Shown: positions 56,759-64,000 of the stretch, in pieces
Position numbering within the stretch: position 1 is the stretch's first letter
How the letters are laid out: every line of letters begins with the position of its first letter
Origin: a bacterium YEK0313
Lineage (GTDB): Bacteria > Pseudomonadota > Alphaproteobacteria > Rhizobiales > Phreatobacteraceae
Assembly: GCA_000751295.2 (NCBI GenBank)
Contig: CCMO02000001.1
Span: 3,087,501 to 3,151,500 of the forward strand
Reading direction: 5' to 3'
DNA: 64,000 bases
Made by a program: the position numbers and the translations under genes
The notes under the pieces: model-generated
Seen by the model: only the letters and a program-made list of their open reading frames with translations
The model's database searches: none
What the model was told of the DNA's origin: nothing

Positions 56759-57289
56759 TCAGATCGGGCCGAGAACGGCCCAGCCGGTCAGGGCGCCGGC
56801 CGTGAGCGCCCAGAGCGGATGGAGCCGCGTCCGGTAGGTAACGGCCGCGACGGCGAGCGTGACGGCGACCAGGGCCCATTCGCCGTCCGAGGCCTCGGCG
56901 ATCAGGACGGCGCTGGCGGAGACGAGGCCGACGGTCATCGGCACCAGCCCGGCCTGCACGATGCGGCGCCACGGGCGGTCCTTGAACCGGCGCCAGAGTC
57001 CCATGGCGAGGGCGGTGACCAGCGACGACGGGCCGAATTTCGCGACCGAGGCGACGAGCAGTCCGGACCAGCCGGCGACGTGCCAGCCGATCAGCGGCAC
57101 GATCATCATGTTCGGGCCGGGGGCCGCCTGGGCGAGCGCGAACAGCGTGGAAAATTCCCGTGCCGTCATCCAGTGCTGAATGTCGACCACGTGGCGCTGC
57201 ATTTCCGGCAGGATCGTATTGCCGCCGCCAAAGGCGAGCAGCGACAGTTCGGTGAAGATCAGGAAGAGGGCGACCAGAACGGGAGGCAT
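56759..57289 (-). CDS. chromate transporter, short-chain subunit (downstream half)
   Basis: A 176-residue membrane protein made of one CHR domain. It has FGGGNTILPEMQRHV and the conserved AQAAPGPNMM (PGP motif), then helices up to about residue 170. Short-chain CHR proteins act as pairs, exporting chromate (or sulfate) against the gradient. It follows the partner gene by 3 bp, so they are cotranscribed. Whether chromate is the natural substrate is unknown. Confidence 0.88.
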   Translation of the reverse strand: MPPVLVALFLIFTELSLLAFGGGNTILPEMQRHVVDIQHWMTAREFSTLFALAQAAPGPNMMIVPLIGWHVAGWSGLLVASVAKFGPSSLVTALAMGLWRRFKDRPWRRIVQAGLVPMTVGLVSASAVLIAEASDGEWALVAVTLAVAAVTYRTRLHPLWALTAGALTGWAVLGPI

Positions 57290-57292
57290 GGC

Positions 57293-57871
57293 TCAGGCCT
57301 TTCCGGCGGCGCGGCGCGCGACGAGCCAGGTGAGCAGAATGCTGAGCGGCGCGAGCGTCAGCATGGTCGGCAGCAACGGCAGGCGCAGCACGGCGATCGC
57401 GACGAAGCAGAGGGCTGCGATGGCAAGTCCTTCTGGCCGCCTGAAGATCGGCACGGCGATCTTTGCGGCCATCGAGACAAGCAGGCCGGCGGCGGCCGCG
57501 GCGAGCCCGGAAAACATGTGCCGGATGTTCGGATCCGCCTGGACCTGGGCGTAGATCGCACCGAGGCCGATCACGATGGCGGTCGGAAAGGCGATGAGGC
57601 CGACGAGCGCGACGAATGCGCCCCGCGCGCCGTGGAACTTGAGGCCGATCGCAACCGAGAGGTTGATGATGTTGCCGCCGGGCAGGAACTGGCACAGGCC
57701 CAGGAGGTCGGTGAACTCCTCGGCCGACAGCCATCGGCGCTGTTCCACGATCATCGCGCGGGCGAGCGGCAGAACGCCGCCGAAACCCGTCAGGCCGAGT
57801 TCGAGAAAGCCGAGGAAGAGGGCCCTGAGGCCGGGCGGGTCGGCCTCGTCCGTCGCTGTCGTCGTGGTCAT
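57293..57871 (-). CDS. chromate transporter, short-chain subunit (upstream half)
   Basis: A 192-residue CHR-domain membrane protein. It carries GLTGFGGVLPLARAMI and the motif LCQFLPGGNIINLSV, in which PGG replaces the PGP of its partner. The two halves have swapped sequence features, as in paired short ChrA proteins that insert in opposite orientation. It is divergent from a LysR regulator, likely its controller. Confidence 0.88.
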   Translation of the reverse strand: MTTTTATDEADPPGLRALFLGFLELGLTGFGGVLPLARAMIVEQRRWLSAEEFTDLLGLCQFLPGGNIINLSVAIGLKFHGARGAFVALVGLIAFPTAIVIGLGAIYAQVQADPNIRHMFSGLAAAAAGLLVSMAAKIAVPIFRRPEGLAIAALCFVAIAVLRLPLLPTMLTLAPLSILLTWLVARRAAGKA

Positions 57872-57975
57872 GGCGGAACTCCGGGGACAGGCGCGTCCGT
57901 CACGCTGCTGCCGGAGCCCTGTGGCCCTGACCTAGTTTCACGTCATCATCTCGTCCAATATATGCTGAAGGCAAA

Positions 57976-57992
57976 ATCCATATGGAATGGAT
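57976..57992. promoter_or_regulatory. candidate LysR site overlapping the lysR start
   Basis: ATCCAT-N5-ATGGAT is a perfect short inverted repeat containing TCCATATGGA, overlapping the LysR-gene start. Position suits autoregulation and control of the divergent chr genes. The arms are only six bases long. Confidence 0.4.
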
Positions 57993-58922
57993 ATGAATCA
58001 TCTCGACCTGCGTCAGCTCCGCTATTTCGTGGCCGTCGCCGAGGAGGGCCATGTCACCCGCGCCGCCGAGCGGCTCGGCATGCAGCAGCCGCCACTCAGC
58101 CAGCAGATCCAGGCGATCGAGGCGGCGATCGGCGTCCGCCTGTTCGAGCGGCTGCCACGCGGCATGCGGCTGACCGAGAGCGGACGGTCGCTCCTGGACG
58201 ACGCGCGGACAATCCTTGGGGCCGTCGAGCAGGCGGTCGAGACCTGTCGCCGGATCGCCCGCGGCGAGAGCGGCCGGCTCGCCGTCGGCTTCACCGGCTC
58301 CGCCGCCTTTCACCCCTTCGTTCTGGCGGCGATCAGGACCTTCGGCGGGGCGGTGCCGGGCGTGTCGCTGGCGCTGGAGGAGGGCGGCTCACTGGAACTC
58401 ACCGAAGCGCTGGCGGCCGGCCGGCTCGACGCAGCCTTCGTGCGCGCCGCGGTCGGACGCCGGCCCGGCCTCGCCATCGAGGCGCTGATGGAGGAGCCGA
58501 TGCTCGCCGCGGTGCCCGTCAAGCACAGACTGGCGGCGGCGGGTGGGGCGGTCCGCCTCACCGATCTCAGCGAGGAGACCTTCGTTCTCTACCGGCGGCC
58601 GAGCGGCCCTGGGCTCTATGATGCCATCATCGCGGCCTGCAGCGCCGCCGGCTTCAGCCCGCGCATCGGCCAGGAGGCCGCGCGGCTCCCCTCGGTGCTC
58701 TCGCTGGTGGCGGCGGGCCTCGGCGTCTCGATCATTCCCGCCTCGATGCGGCGCCTGGAGACCGAAGGGATCGTCTATCTCCCCCTGTCCGACACGCCGC
58801 TCCTGGTCGCGCCGCTGCACCTCGTCTGGCGGCGCGACGGCGGATCGGCCGCGCTCGGCCATTTCGTCGCGGCTGTCAGGCGCCTGCAGGCCTCGCGTCA
58901 GGTGGCCGGAGCGCCCATATGA
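57987..58922 (+). CDS. LysR-family transcriptional regulator
   Basis: A 311-residue regulator. The N-terminal winged HTH reads LDLRQLRYFVAVAEEGHVTR then AAERLGMQQPPLSQQIQAIE (residues about 4-44). A periplasmic-binding-protein-like effector domain starts near residue 92 (SGRLAVGFTGSAAFHPF). Several ATGs lie close together (57982 is out of frame; 57987 and 57993 are in frame). It is divergent from the chromate transporter pair, the usual LysR arrangement. Confidence 0.9.
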   Translation: MDMNHLDLRQLRYFVAVAEEGHVTRAAERLGMQQPPLSQQIQAIEAAIGVRLFERLPRGMRLTESGRSLLDDARTILGAVEQAVETCRRIARGESGRLAVGFTGSAAFHPFVLAAIRTFGGAVPGVSLALEEGGSLELTEALAAGRLDAAFVRAAVGRRPGLAIEALMEEPMLAAVPVKHRLAAAGGAVRLTDLSEETFVLYRRPSGPGLYDAIIAACSAAGFSPRIGQEAARLPSVLSLVAAGLGVSIIPASMRRLETEGIVYLPLSDTPLLVAPLHLVWRRDGGSAALGHFVAAVRRLQASRQVAGAPI

Positions 58923-59008
58923 TGAGGCGATGCACGCCCGCGCGATTCAGCATGGGATCTTTACGCGGCGTTTGTGTATTTCTACGGCGCTTTGCGGAGC
59001 CGTTTCGC

Positions 59009-59037
59009 TTGACGGCGAAGCCGTCACAAGGCTTTGT
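59009..59037 (+). promoter_or_regulatory. candidate promoter of dapA
   Basis: TTGACG and CTTTGT with a 17-bp spacer lie about 70 bp before dapA ATG 59106. The -35 box is near-consensus and the -10 box weak. Confidence 0.4.
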
Positions 59038-59105
59038 GCGCCTGTCATGGGCTCGGCGCATCGCGCTCGGCCGTTCCAACGCTGCCACGTTCGGGAGAAC
59101 GTTTC

Positions 59106-59993
59106 ATGTCCACCACTCTGTTCAAGGGGTCGATTCCCGCTCTCGTCACGCCGTTCTCGAATGGCAAACTCGACGAGAAAGCGTTTCGGGCCCATGTGAA
59201 CTGGGTGATCGCGGAAGGTTCGCACGGCATCGTGCCGGTCGGCACCACGGGCGAGAGCCCGACCCTGACCCATGACGAGCACAAGCAGGTCATCGTCTGG
59301 GCCATCGAGGAGGCGCGCGGCCGCGTGCCGGTCATTGCCGGCGCCGGTTCGAACAACACGATCGATGCGATCGAGTTCTCCCAGCACGCCGAGAAGGTTG
59401 GCGCCCAGGGCCTCCTTCATGTCACGCCCTACTACAACAAGCCGAACCAGGAAGGGCTCTACCAGCATTTCAAGGCGATCGCCGAAGCGACCACGCTGCC
59501 GATCCTGATCTACAACATCCCGCCACGCTCGGTGGTCGACATGTCGGTCGAGACCATGGCGCGGCTGGCCAAGATCAAGAACATCGTCGGCGTCAAGGAT
59601 GCCACCGCCAAGCTCGATCGGGTCTCGGCCCAGCGCCAGGCCTGCGGCGAGGACTTCATTCAGCTTTCGGGCGAGGATGGCACCGCGCTCGCCCACATGG
59701 CCCATGGCGGCCACGGCTGCATCTCCGTGACGGCCAATGTCGCGCCGCGCCTTTGCGCGGATTTCCAGAACGCCTGCCTCGCAGGCGATTACAAGACGGC
59801 GCTGAAGCTGCAGGACAAGCTGTTCCCGCTGCATCAGGCGCTGTTCGTCGAGCCCAATCCTGCGCCCTCCAAGGCGGCGCTCGCCATGCTCGGACGCATG
59901 TCGGATGAGACGCGGCTGCCCATGGTGCCGGTGACGGCAGGCACGCGGGAAACGCTGCGCTCGGCGCTTGTCCATGCCGGCCTGCTGAACTGA
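59106..59993 (+). CDS. dapA: 4-hydroxy-tetrahydrodipicolinate synthase
   Basis: A 295-residue enzyme of lysine/diaminopimelate synthesis condensing pyruvate with aspartate semialdehyde. The canonical active site is complete: GTTGES (Thr47-Thr48), YY at 109-110, Tyr136 in IYNIPPRS and Schiff-base Lys164 in GVKDAT. ATG 59106 follows GGGAG. It overlaps smpB by one base (TGATG), a conserved pairing. Unlike the second family member at 3509, nothing here departs from authentic DapA. Confidence 0.97.
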   Translation: MSTTLFKGSIPALVTPFSNGKLDEKAFRAHVNWVIAEGSHGIVPVGTTGESPTLTHDEHKQVIVWAIEEARGRVPVIAGAGSNNTIDAIEFSQHAEKVGAQGLLHVTPYYNKPNQEGLYQHFKAIAEATTLPILIYNIPPRSVVDMSVETMARLAKIKNIVGVKDATAKLDRVSAQRQACGEDFIQLSGEDGTALAHMAHGGHGCISVTANVAPRLCADFQNACLAGDYKTALKLQDKLFPLHQALFVEPNPAPSKAALAMLGRMSDETRLPMVPVTAGTRETLRSALVHAGLLN

Positions 59994-60466
59994 TGGCATC
60001 GAAACAGGATCCCAACATCAAGCTGATCGCCGACAACAGGCGCGGCCGCTACGATTACGAGATCATCGAGACCTTCGAGGCCGGGCTTCAACTGACCGGC
60101 ACCGAGGTCAAGTCGTTGCGCGCCTCCAAGGCGACGATCGGGGAGAGCTATGCCGGTCCCTCCGGCGAGGAGTTCTTCCTGTTCAACTGCAACATCCCGG
60201 AATATCTGCAGGCGAACCGCTTCAACCACGAGCCGAGGCGGCCGCGCCGCCTGCTGCTGCACAAGCGCGAGATCGCCAAGCTGATCGGCGGCGTGCAGCG
60301 GGAGGGCATGACGGTCGTGCCGCTCAAGCTCTATTTCAACGAGAAGGGCCGGGCCAAGCTGCAGATCGCGCTCGCGCGCGGCAAGAAGCTGCACGACAAG
60401 CGCGAGACCGAGAAGAAGCGTGACTGGCAGCGCGATCAGGCGCGGATCATGCGCGAGCGCGGCTGA
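59993..60466 (+). CDS. smpB: SsrA (tmRNA)-binding protein
   Basis: A 157-residue protein delivering tmRNA to stalled ribosomes. It has IADNRRGRYDYEIIETFEAG, the RNA-binding GTEVKSLR, and the C-terminal basic tail KKLHDKRETEKKRDWQRDQA. Its start codon overlaps the dapA stop. The tmRNA gene itself is not in the window. Confidence 0.97.
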   Translation: MASKQDPNIKLIADNRRGRYDYEIIETFEAGLQLTGTEVKSLRASKATIGESYAGPSGEEFFLFNCNIPEYLQANRFNHEPRRPRRLLLHKREIAKLIGGVQREGMTVVPLKLYFNEKGRAKLQIALARGKKLHDKRETEKKRDWQRDQARIMRERG

Positions 60467-60580
60467 GCGGGTCCGATCGTTCGGAATATCCCGATGCGAC
60501 AGCATCTTGCACGGCGCAGTTGATGTCGCTTCACCGGCGGCGCGGACGCCGCCGGCGACCACCGGCCGTCATTCGGTGGG

Positions 60581-61297
60581 TCAGGTCATGGCCCGTTGGT
60601 AATTGGCGCCGGCCCTGGTCCAGTTCACCGTGTTCCACCAGGCCGTGACATAGTCCGCACGCCGGTTCTGGTATTTCAGATAATAGGCGTGTTCCCAGAC
60701 ATCGACGCCGAGCACGACGCCATTGGCGCCGTCCATCAGCGGATTGTCCTGGTTGGCGGTCGAGACGACGGCGAGCTTGCGGTCCTTGTCGACGACGAGC
60801 CAGGCCCAGCCTGAGCCGAACCGGCCGCCGGCCGCGGCATTGAGACGCTGGCGGAACTGGCCGAAATCGCCGAAGGCGCCATTGATCGCAGTCGCGAGCT
60901 CCGTCCCCGGTTCCTTGGCGCCGCCGGGCGTCATGATGTCCCAGAAATGCACATGGTTCCAATGGCCGCCGAGATTGTTGCGGATGCCGGTGCGCACGGC
61001 GTCGGGTGCCGCCTGAAGGTTGCGCAGGACGGTTTCGATGGCATCGGGTTTCAGGGCCGGATACTGGCCGGCCAGCGCGTTGAGATTGCTGACATAGGCG
61101 CCGTGGTGGCGCTGGTGGTGGATGGTCATGGTCTGCGCGTCGATATGCGGCTCGAGGGCCTCATAGGCGTAGCCGATCGGCGCCAGCGTGAAGGGGCCGC
61201 TCGCCGCCTGGGCGAACACCCGCTGGCGGGCAGCGACCGGCAGGGCGGCGCCGAGCGCGGCGGTGCCGAACATCTTCAGGGCGTGACGGCGGTTCAT
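60581..61297 (-). CDS. exported Mn/Fe superoxide dismutase
   Basis: A 238-residue SOD. The N-terminus MNRRHALKMFGTAALGAALP carries an RR motif and hydrophobic stretch typical of a Tat signal, so the enzyme is probably periplasmic. Metal ligands are His60, His115 (GGHWNHVHFW), Asp199 and His203 (DVWEHAYY). Gly111 with a Gln in STANQDNP resembles the Mn-type pattern. Most Hyphomicrobiales SODs of this fold are cytoplasmic, so the leader is notable. The start ATG 61297 has GGGAGAG upstream; the frame extends further but the extension is Arg-rich noise. Confidence 0.92.
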   Translation of the reverse strand: MNRRHALKMFGTAALGAALPVAARQRVFAQAASGPFTLAPIGYAYEALEPHIDAQTMTIHHQRHHGAYVSNLNALAGQYPALKPDAIETVLRNLQAAPDAVRTGIRNNLGGHWNHVHFWDIMTPGGAKEPGTELATAINGAFGDFGQFRQRLNAAAGGRFGSGWAWLVVDKDRKLAVVSTANQDNPLMDGANGVVLGVDVWEHAYYLKYQNRRADYVTAWWNTVNWTRAGANYQRAMT

Positions 61298-61585
61298 CGA
61301 TGAGCTCTCCCGTGATGGTTGGGCCGGCGCCGGGGCGGCCGGGCGTGGTGATGCGAATGGGTGCACCTTGTCCGTGCAACGCCGGACGGGTCTGCGAGGG
61401 TCCATTCCGAGACCGCGCCGGGTGTGGAGCGAAGCCGGCGCCTCCCGAGGTTCCTGCGTCTCCTTGGGCGTTTGATGTCGATCGGATGCAACCGCCGGAA
61501 TCGAACCGCAGGCCAGACAGCGGTCCGCGGCAGGACCGAGCCTGACGCGGTCGCCGCCTTCACGCAACGGCAATCGTCGCGACGA

Positions 61586-61897
61586 TCAGCTTTGTGGGAA
61601 CAGCGTCCAGGGGAACCATGGCCAGATGGTGTCGACGGCCAGTCCGATCACGATGGCCGCCAGCAGCGTGCCGACGATGAGGCAGCGGCCCAGAATGCCG
61701 AGAACCAGGATCGGCACGACGAGGCCGAGAAAATAGGCGGTCGCGAGCAGCACGCCGACGGTCTCCAGGCCGTCGCGATGGCCGACCGGCATCGCCATGA
61801 CGCGCGCGGCGGTGCCGAGCCAGAAAACCGTGCCGATCGCCGCGGCGGCGAAGATTGCGACACGCAGGAGGCGCTTCAGGTCGCTTAGCATGGCCAT
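61586..61897 (-). CDS. small membrane protein of unknown function
   Basis: A 103-residue protein with about three hydrophobic helices (LLRVAIFAAAAIGTVFWLG; VLLATAYFLGLVVPILVLG; CLIVGTLLAAIVIGLAV) and a Trp/Pro-rich end (TIWPWFPWTLFPQ). I recognise no family. ATG 61897 follows GAGGGAA. It lies upstream of the exported SOD on the same strand (288-bp gap), with the UDG gene behind it. Confidence 0.6.
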   Translation of the reverse strand: MAMLSDLKRLLRVAIFAAAAIGTVFWLGTAARVMAMPVGHRDGLETVGVLLATAYFLGLVVPILVLGILGRCLIVGTLLAAIVIGLAVDTIWPWFPWTLFPQS

Positions 61898-62038
61898 GCA
61901 CTTTCCCTCAGGGGCACGGCAAGGCCGGCCGACGGCGGCCGCCCGCGGCGGCTCCGGCAGTGGGTCGTGGCATCGGATCGAAAGGTTCAACGGCGCGGGA
62001 GCGCGCGCCGTTCTACAGCCCTTGCGGGTGGTGGCGTG

Positions 62039-62686
62039 TCAGGCGCCGTCGAGATGAGACCGCACGGCGGCGAAGACCGCTCGGAACATGTCCGGTGTCA
62101 GCACGCCCGTATTGGTGTTGTAGCGGGAGCAATGATAGCTGTCGAACAGGGTGATCCGGCCGATCCGGTGCGTCGCGCCGTGGCCGAAAGGCGCGCGCGC
62201 CAGTTTCTCCCCGAGTGCCCGCACCACGCTGTCGTGGCCGATCCGGCCGAGCGCGACGATCGCCTTCAGGCGGGGCATGGCGGCGACAGTCGCCGACAGG
62301 AACGCCCGGCAGGTGGTGATTTCCGCCGACGTCGGCTTGTTCTCGGGCGGTACGCAGCGCACCGCATTGGTGATGCGGGTATCGATCAGCGTCAGCCCGT
62401 CGTCCGGCCGCTCGTCATAGACGCCGCTGGCCAGGCCGAAATGAAGCAGCGTCTCGTAGAGCAGGTCGCCGGCCCAGTCGCCCGTGAACGGGCGGCCGGT
62501 CTTGTTGGCGCCTTGCAGGCCGGGGGCGAGCCCGACGATCAGCAGGCGCGAATCGTCGGTGCCGAACGAGGGCACCGGCGCATTGTGCCAGTCGGGATGG
62601 GCGGCGCGCTGCTTTTCGCGGAATGCGACGAGGCGCGGGCAGAGCGGGCAGTCGCGGCCCGGCCCGGAAGCGAGCGATGCGGTCAT
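62039..62686 (-). CDS. uracil-DNA glycosylase, family 5 (UDGb)-like
   Basis: A 215-residue Fe-S DNA glycosylase. The cluster-binding pattern CPLCPRLVAFR opens the protein, with further Cys in RCVPPENKP and TTCRAF. Active-site motif 1 is GLAPGLQGANKTGRPFTGD, with the GAN-TGR pattern of family 5, and motif 2 is SYHCSRYNTNTGVLT with its catalytic-region His. Family 5 enzymes remove uracil, hypoxanthine and other deaminated bases. Its stop and start sit close to neighbours, 3 bp from the NYN gene, so they are probably cotranscribed. Confidence 0.9.
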   Translation of the reverse strand: MTASLASGPGRDCPLCPRLVAFREKQRAAHPDWHNAPVPSFGTDDSRLLIVGLAPGLQGANKTGRPFTGDWAGDLLYETLLHFGLASGVYDERPDDGLTLIDTRITNAVRCVPPENKPTSAEITTCRAFLSATVAAMPRLKAIVALGRIGHDSVVRALGEKLARAPFGHGATHRIGRITLFDSYHCSRYNTNTGVLTPDMFRAVFAAVRSHLDGA

Positions 62687-62689
62687 CGG

Positions 62690-63346
62690 TCAGCGGTCGG
62701 CGAAATCGTCGTCGGGGCCGGTCGAGACCGGGCTGGTGGAGGCCACCGGCCGGGCCGGCCGCGGCCGGTCGCGCACGAAGCCGGGAACGTCCTGTGCCGC
62801 CTGGCGTTGGCTGCGCTCCGAAGGGTCGCGGCCGACGCGCGGCATGAGATGGGCGAGATCGATGAACTCGTCGGCCTGCCGGCGCAACTCGTCGGCGATC
62901 ATGGCCGGCTGCACGGAGACGGTCGAAACCACCGAAACCTTGACGCCGCGCCGCTGCAGCGCCTCGACCAGCGAGCGGAAATCGCCGTCGCCGGAGAACA
63001 GCACGATATGGTCGACTCGCGGCGCCAGTTCCATGGCATCGACCGCCAGCTCGATGTCCATGTTGCCCTTCACCTTCCGGCGTCCCATGGAATCGGTGAA
63101 TTCCTTGGCGGTCTTGGTGATGACGGTAAAGCCGTTGTAGTCGAGCCAGTCGATCAGCGGCCGGATCGAGGAATATTCCTGATCCTCGACAAGAGCAGTG
63201 TAATAGTAGGCACGAAGTAAATAGCCTCGGCTCTGAAACTCTTTCAGCAAACGTTTGTAATCGATATCGAACCCGATCGTCTTTGCCGTTGCATAGAGAT
63301 TGGCGCCATCGATGAAGAGTGCGATGCGTTCTTGTCCGCTCGACAT
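62690..63346 (-). CDS. NYN-domain protein (LabA/DUF88-like)
   Basis: A 218-residue protein with a PIN-like NYN nuclease domain (residues 1 to about 165). Acidic residues for metal binding sit in IALFIDGANLYATAK, KGNMDIELAVDAM and LFSGDGDF. The C-terminal ~50 residues are Arg/Pro/Ser-rich and probably disordered. NYN proteins are presumed RNA-processing nucleases; the target here is unknown. ATG 63346 follows GAAGGA. It is divergent from rpoZ. Confidence 0.88.
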   Translation of the reverse strand: MSSGQERIALFIDGANLYATAKTIGFDIDYKRLLKEFQSRGYLLRAYYYTALVEDQEYSSIRPLIDWLDYNGFTVITKTAKEFTDSMGRRKVKGNMDIELAVDAMELAPRVDHIVLFSGDGDFRSLVEALQRRGVKVSVVSTVSVQPAMIADELRRQADEFIDLAHLMPRVGRDPSERSQRQAAQDVPGFVRDRPRPARPVASTSPVSTGPDDDFADR

Positions 63347-63387
63347 GGATCGGGTCCTTCAGGCAATGCGGCGCGGGGCAGGTGATC

Positions 63388-63416
63388 CATAGCAAAAGCG
63401 AGCCGCGCGACGGCAA
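63388..63416 (-). promoter_or_regulatory. candidate promoter of the NYN gene
   Basis: On the minus strand TTGCCG and GCTATG are separated by 17 bp, about 40 bp before ATG 63346. Resembles the alphaproteobacterial pattern loosely. Confidence 0.4.
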
Positions 63417-63736
63417 TGTGGGGTCGACAACACACGATGTGGCAAGTGTTCGCCAAATCTGGAATGAGTTTAACATGCAGCGTAACGGCGGCAAGACGCT
63501 GCTGTCACAATCCACGGCTATGCGGCGGCGAATTTCGACTTCTCCGAGCTTCCGGACCGGCCGAAAAGGCTGGAATGGACCATGCATGGGCTGGCGGCGC
63601 CGAATCGGCGGAACGCGCCGGCGGCGGATGATGCAGGAGGACCGGTCCGCACGGCGCCGATTCGCGCCGGGCGGCCATGGCGGCGGGTGCGGCGCCTGGA
63701 GAGGGGGCGAGGCTGGCCGCATCCGCGGGCAAAGGC

Positions 63737-63765
63737 TTGTATCCGCAGCCTTCGCCGGTTATATA
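63737..63765 (+). promoter_or_regulatory. predicted sigma-70-type promoter of rpoZ
   Basis: TTGTAT and TATATA are separated by exactly 17 bp. The expected start site is near 63772, about 50 bp before ATG 63821. This is the best promoter match in the window. Confidence 0.65.
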
Positions 63766-63820
63766 GCCCAGCTTTCCGGACATCCGCCTCAGCCGCGAGG
63801 CGCCCGAACAAGGATAACCG

Positions 63821-64000
63821 ATGGCTCGCGTCACCGTCGAAGATTGCATTGAAAAGGTCGACAATCGGTTCGAGCTGGTGCTGCTCTCCAGCCATCGCGC
63901 GCGCATGCTCGCCGCCGGCGCGCCGCTGACCGTGGATCGCGACCGCGACAAGAACCCGGTCGTGGCGCTGCGCGAGATCGCTGACGCGACCGTGTCGCCG
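63821..64000 (+). CDS. rpoZ: RNA polymerase omega subunit (5' part)
   Basis: Sixty codons up to the window end, frame still open. It starts MARVTVEDCIEKVDNRFELV, diagnostic of omega, followed by LSSHRARMLAAGAP and NPVVALREIAD. Omega helps assemble the polymerase and, in many bacteria, binds ppGpp together with beta'. AAGGATAACC precedes the ATG. In related genomes relA follows; that would lie outside the window. Confidence 0.96.
   Translation, partial: MARVTVEDCIEKVDNRFELVLLSSHRARMLAAGAPLTVDRDRDKNPVVALREIADATVSP

Larger units (their letters stand above)
63347..63820. other. intergenic region between divergent NYN gene and rpoZ
   Basis: A 474-bp gap, the longest in the window. It holds promoter-like sequences for both neighbours (listed separately). 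I see no gene: overlapping open frames are Arg/Ser-rich and lack a conserved motif. A structured RNA cannot be excluded but no known fold was recognised. Confidence 0.5.

Noticed and set aside
61480..61560. tRNA-like T-arm (GGTTCGATTCC on the minus strand)
   Set aside because: The T-stem pairs only three of five bases and no acceptor, D or anticodon stem can be placed around it.
63347..63820. possible tmRNA or other small RNA in the longest gap
   Set aside because: smpB is near, but no tag-peptide-like sequence or acceptor-stem pairing was found; promoter elements explain part of the gap.

Overview
The window is a high-GC, densely packed stretch of bacterial chromosome, about 59 genes with short gaps, and it is mostly core housekeeping. 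Gene content and order point to an alphaproteobacterium, most likely Hyphomicrobiales. The main reasons are a dnaB-alr-radA-cvpA-purF-SDR block, rpsF-rpsR-DUF2232-rplI, the fab cluster leading to mltG-yicC-gmk, lptF-lptG-lptD-surA-pdxA-rsmA, and dapA-smpB close to a NYN protein and rpoZ. I cannot name the genus from sequence alone. I found no tRNA, rRNA, insertion sequence, prophage or CRISPR array.

Layout. 1-2253: 3' part of an autotransporter. 2.4-6.1 kb: an accessory patch with an NAD(P)-binding reductase divergent from an HxlR regulator, a DapA-superfamily aldolase translationally coupled to that regulator, an exported intradiol dioxygenase and an orphan Bug-type solute-binding protein. 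6.3-13.7 kb (minus): purine, repair and replication genes from SDR to dnaB. 14.0-14.9 kb: an outer-membrane barrel protein facing rplI across a bidirectional terminator. 15.0-17.5 kb (minus): ribosomal operon rpsF-rpsR-DUF2232-rplI. 17.7-18.9 kb (minus): a COG0523 zinc-type GTPase behind a Zur-like palindrome. 19.1-25.9 kb (plus): fatty acid synthesis (fabD, fabG, acpP, fabF), then mltG, yicC and gmk.

26.0-34.1 kb (minus): lipopolysaccharide export and outer-membrane biogenesis, with pdxA and rsmA. 34.3-38.3 kb (plus): pepA, holC, an MFS transporter and a WYL regulator. 38.4-42.8 kb: a YheS-type ABC-F protein, a small periplasmic protein, an aquaporin with unusual pore residues, a small secreted Tyr/Pro/Gly-rich protein and ndk. 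42.9-47.4 kb: a molybdopterin oxidoreductase and two tandem paralogous AraC regulators. 47.4-49.1 kb (minus): purM-purN. 49.5-53.5 kb: malic enzyme maeB and a membrane EAL phosphodiesterase.

53.5-58.9 kb: a decayed AhpD-like gene divergent from a MarR regulator, a lytic transglycosylase, a split chromate transporter and a divergent LysR regulator. 59.1-64.0 kb: dapA-smpB, an exported Mn-type superoxide dismutase, a small membrane protein, a uracil-DNA glycosylase, a NYN protein and the start of rpoZ.

No wholly new multi-gene system stands out. The signals most worth a second look are the Zur site, the nested inverted repeat before maeB, the AhpD relic with its MarR operator, the aquaporin with a changed selectivity filter, and the tandem AraC pair. 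Many long antisense frames occur over real genes; I treat them as high-GC artefacts.
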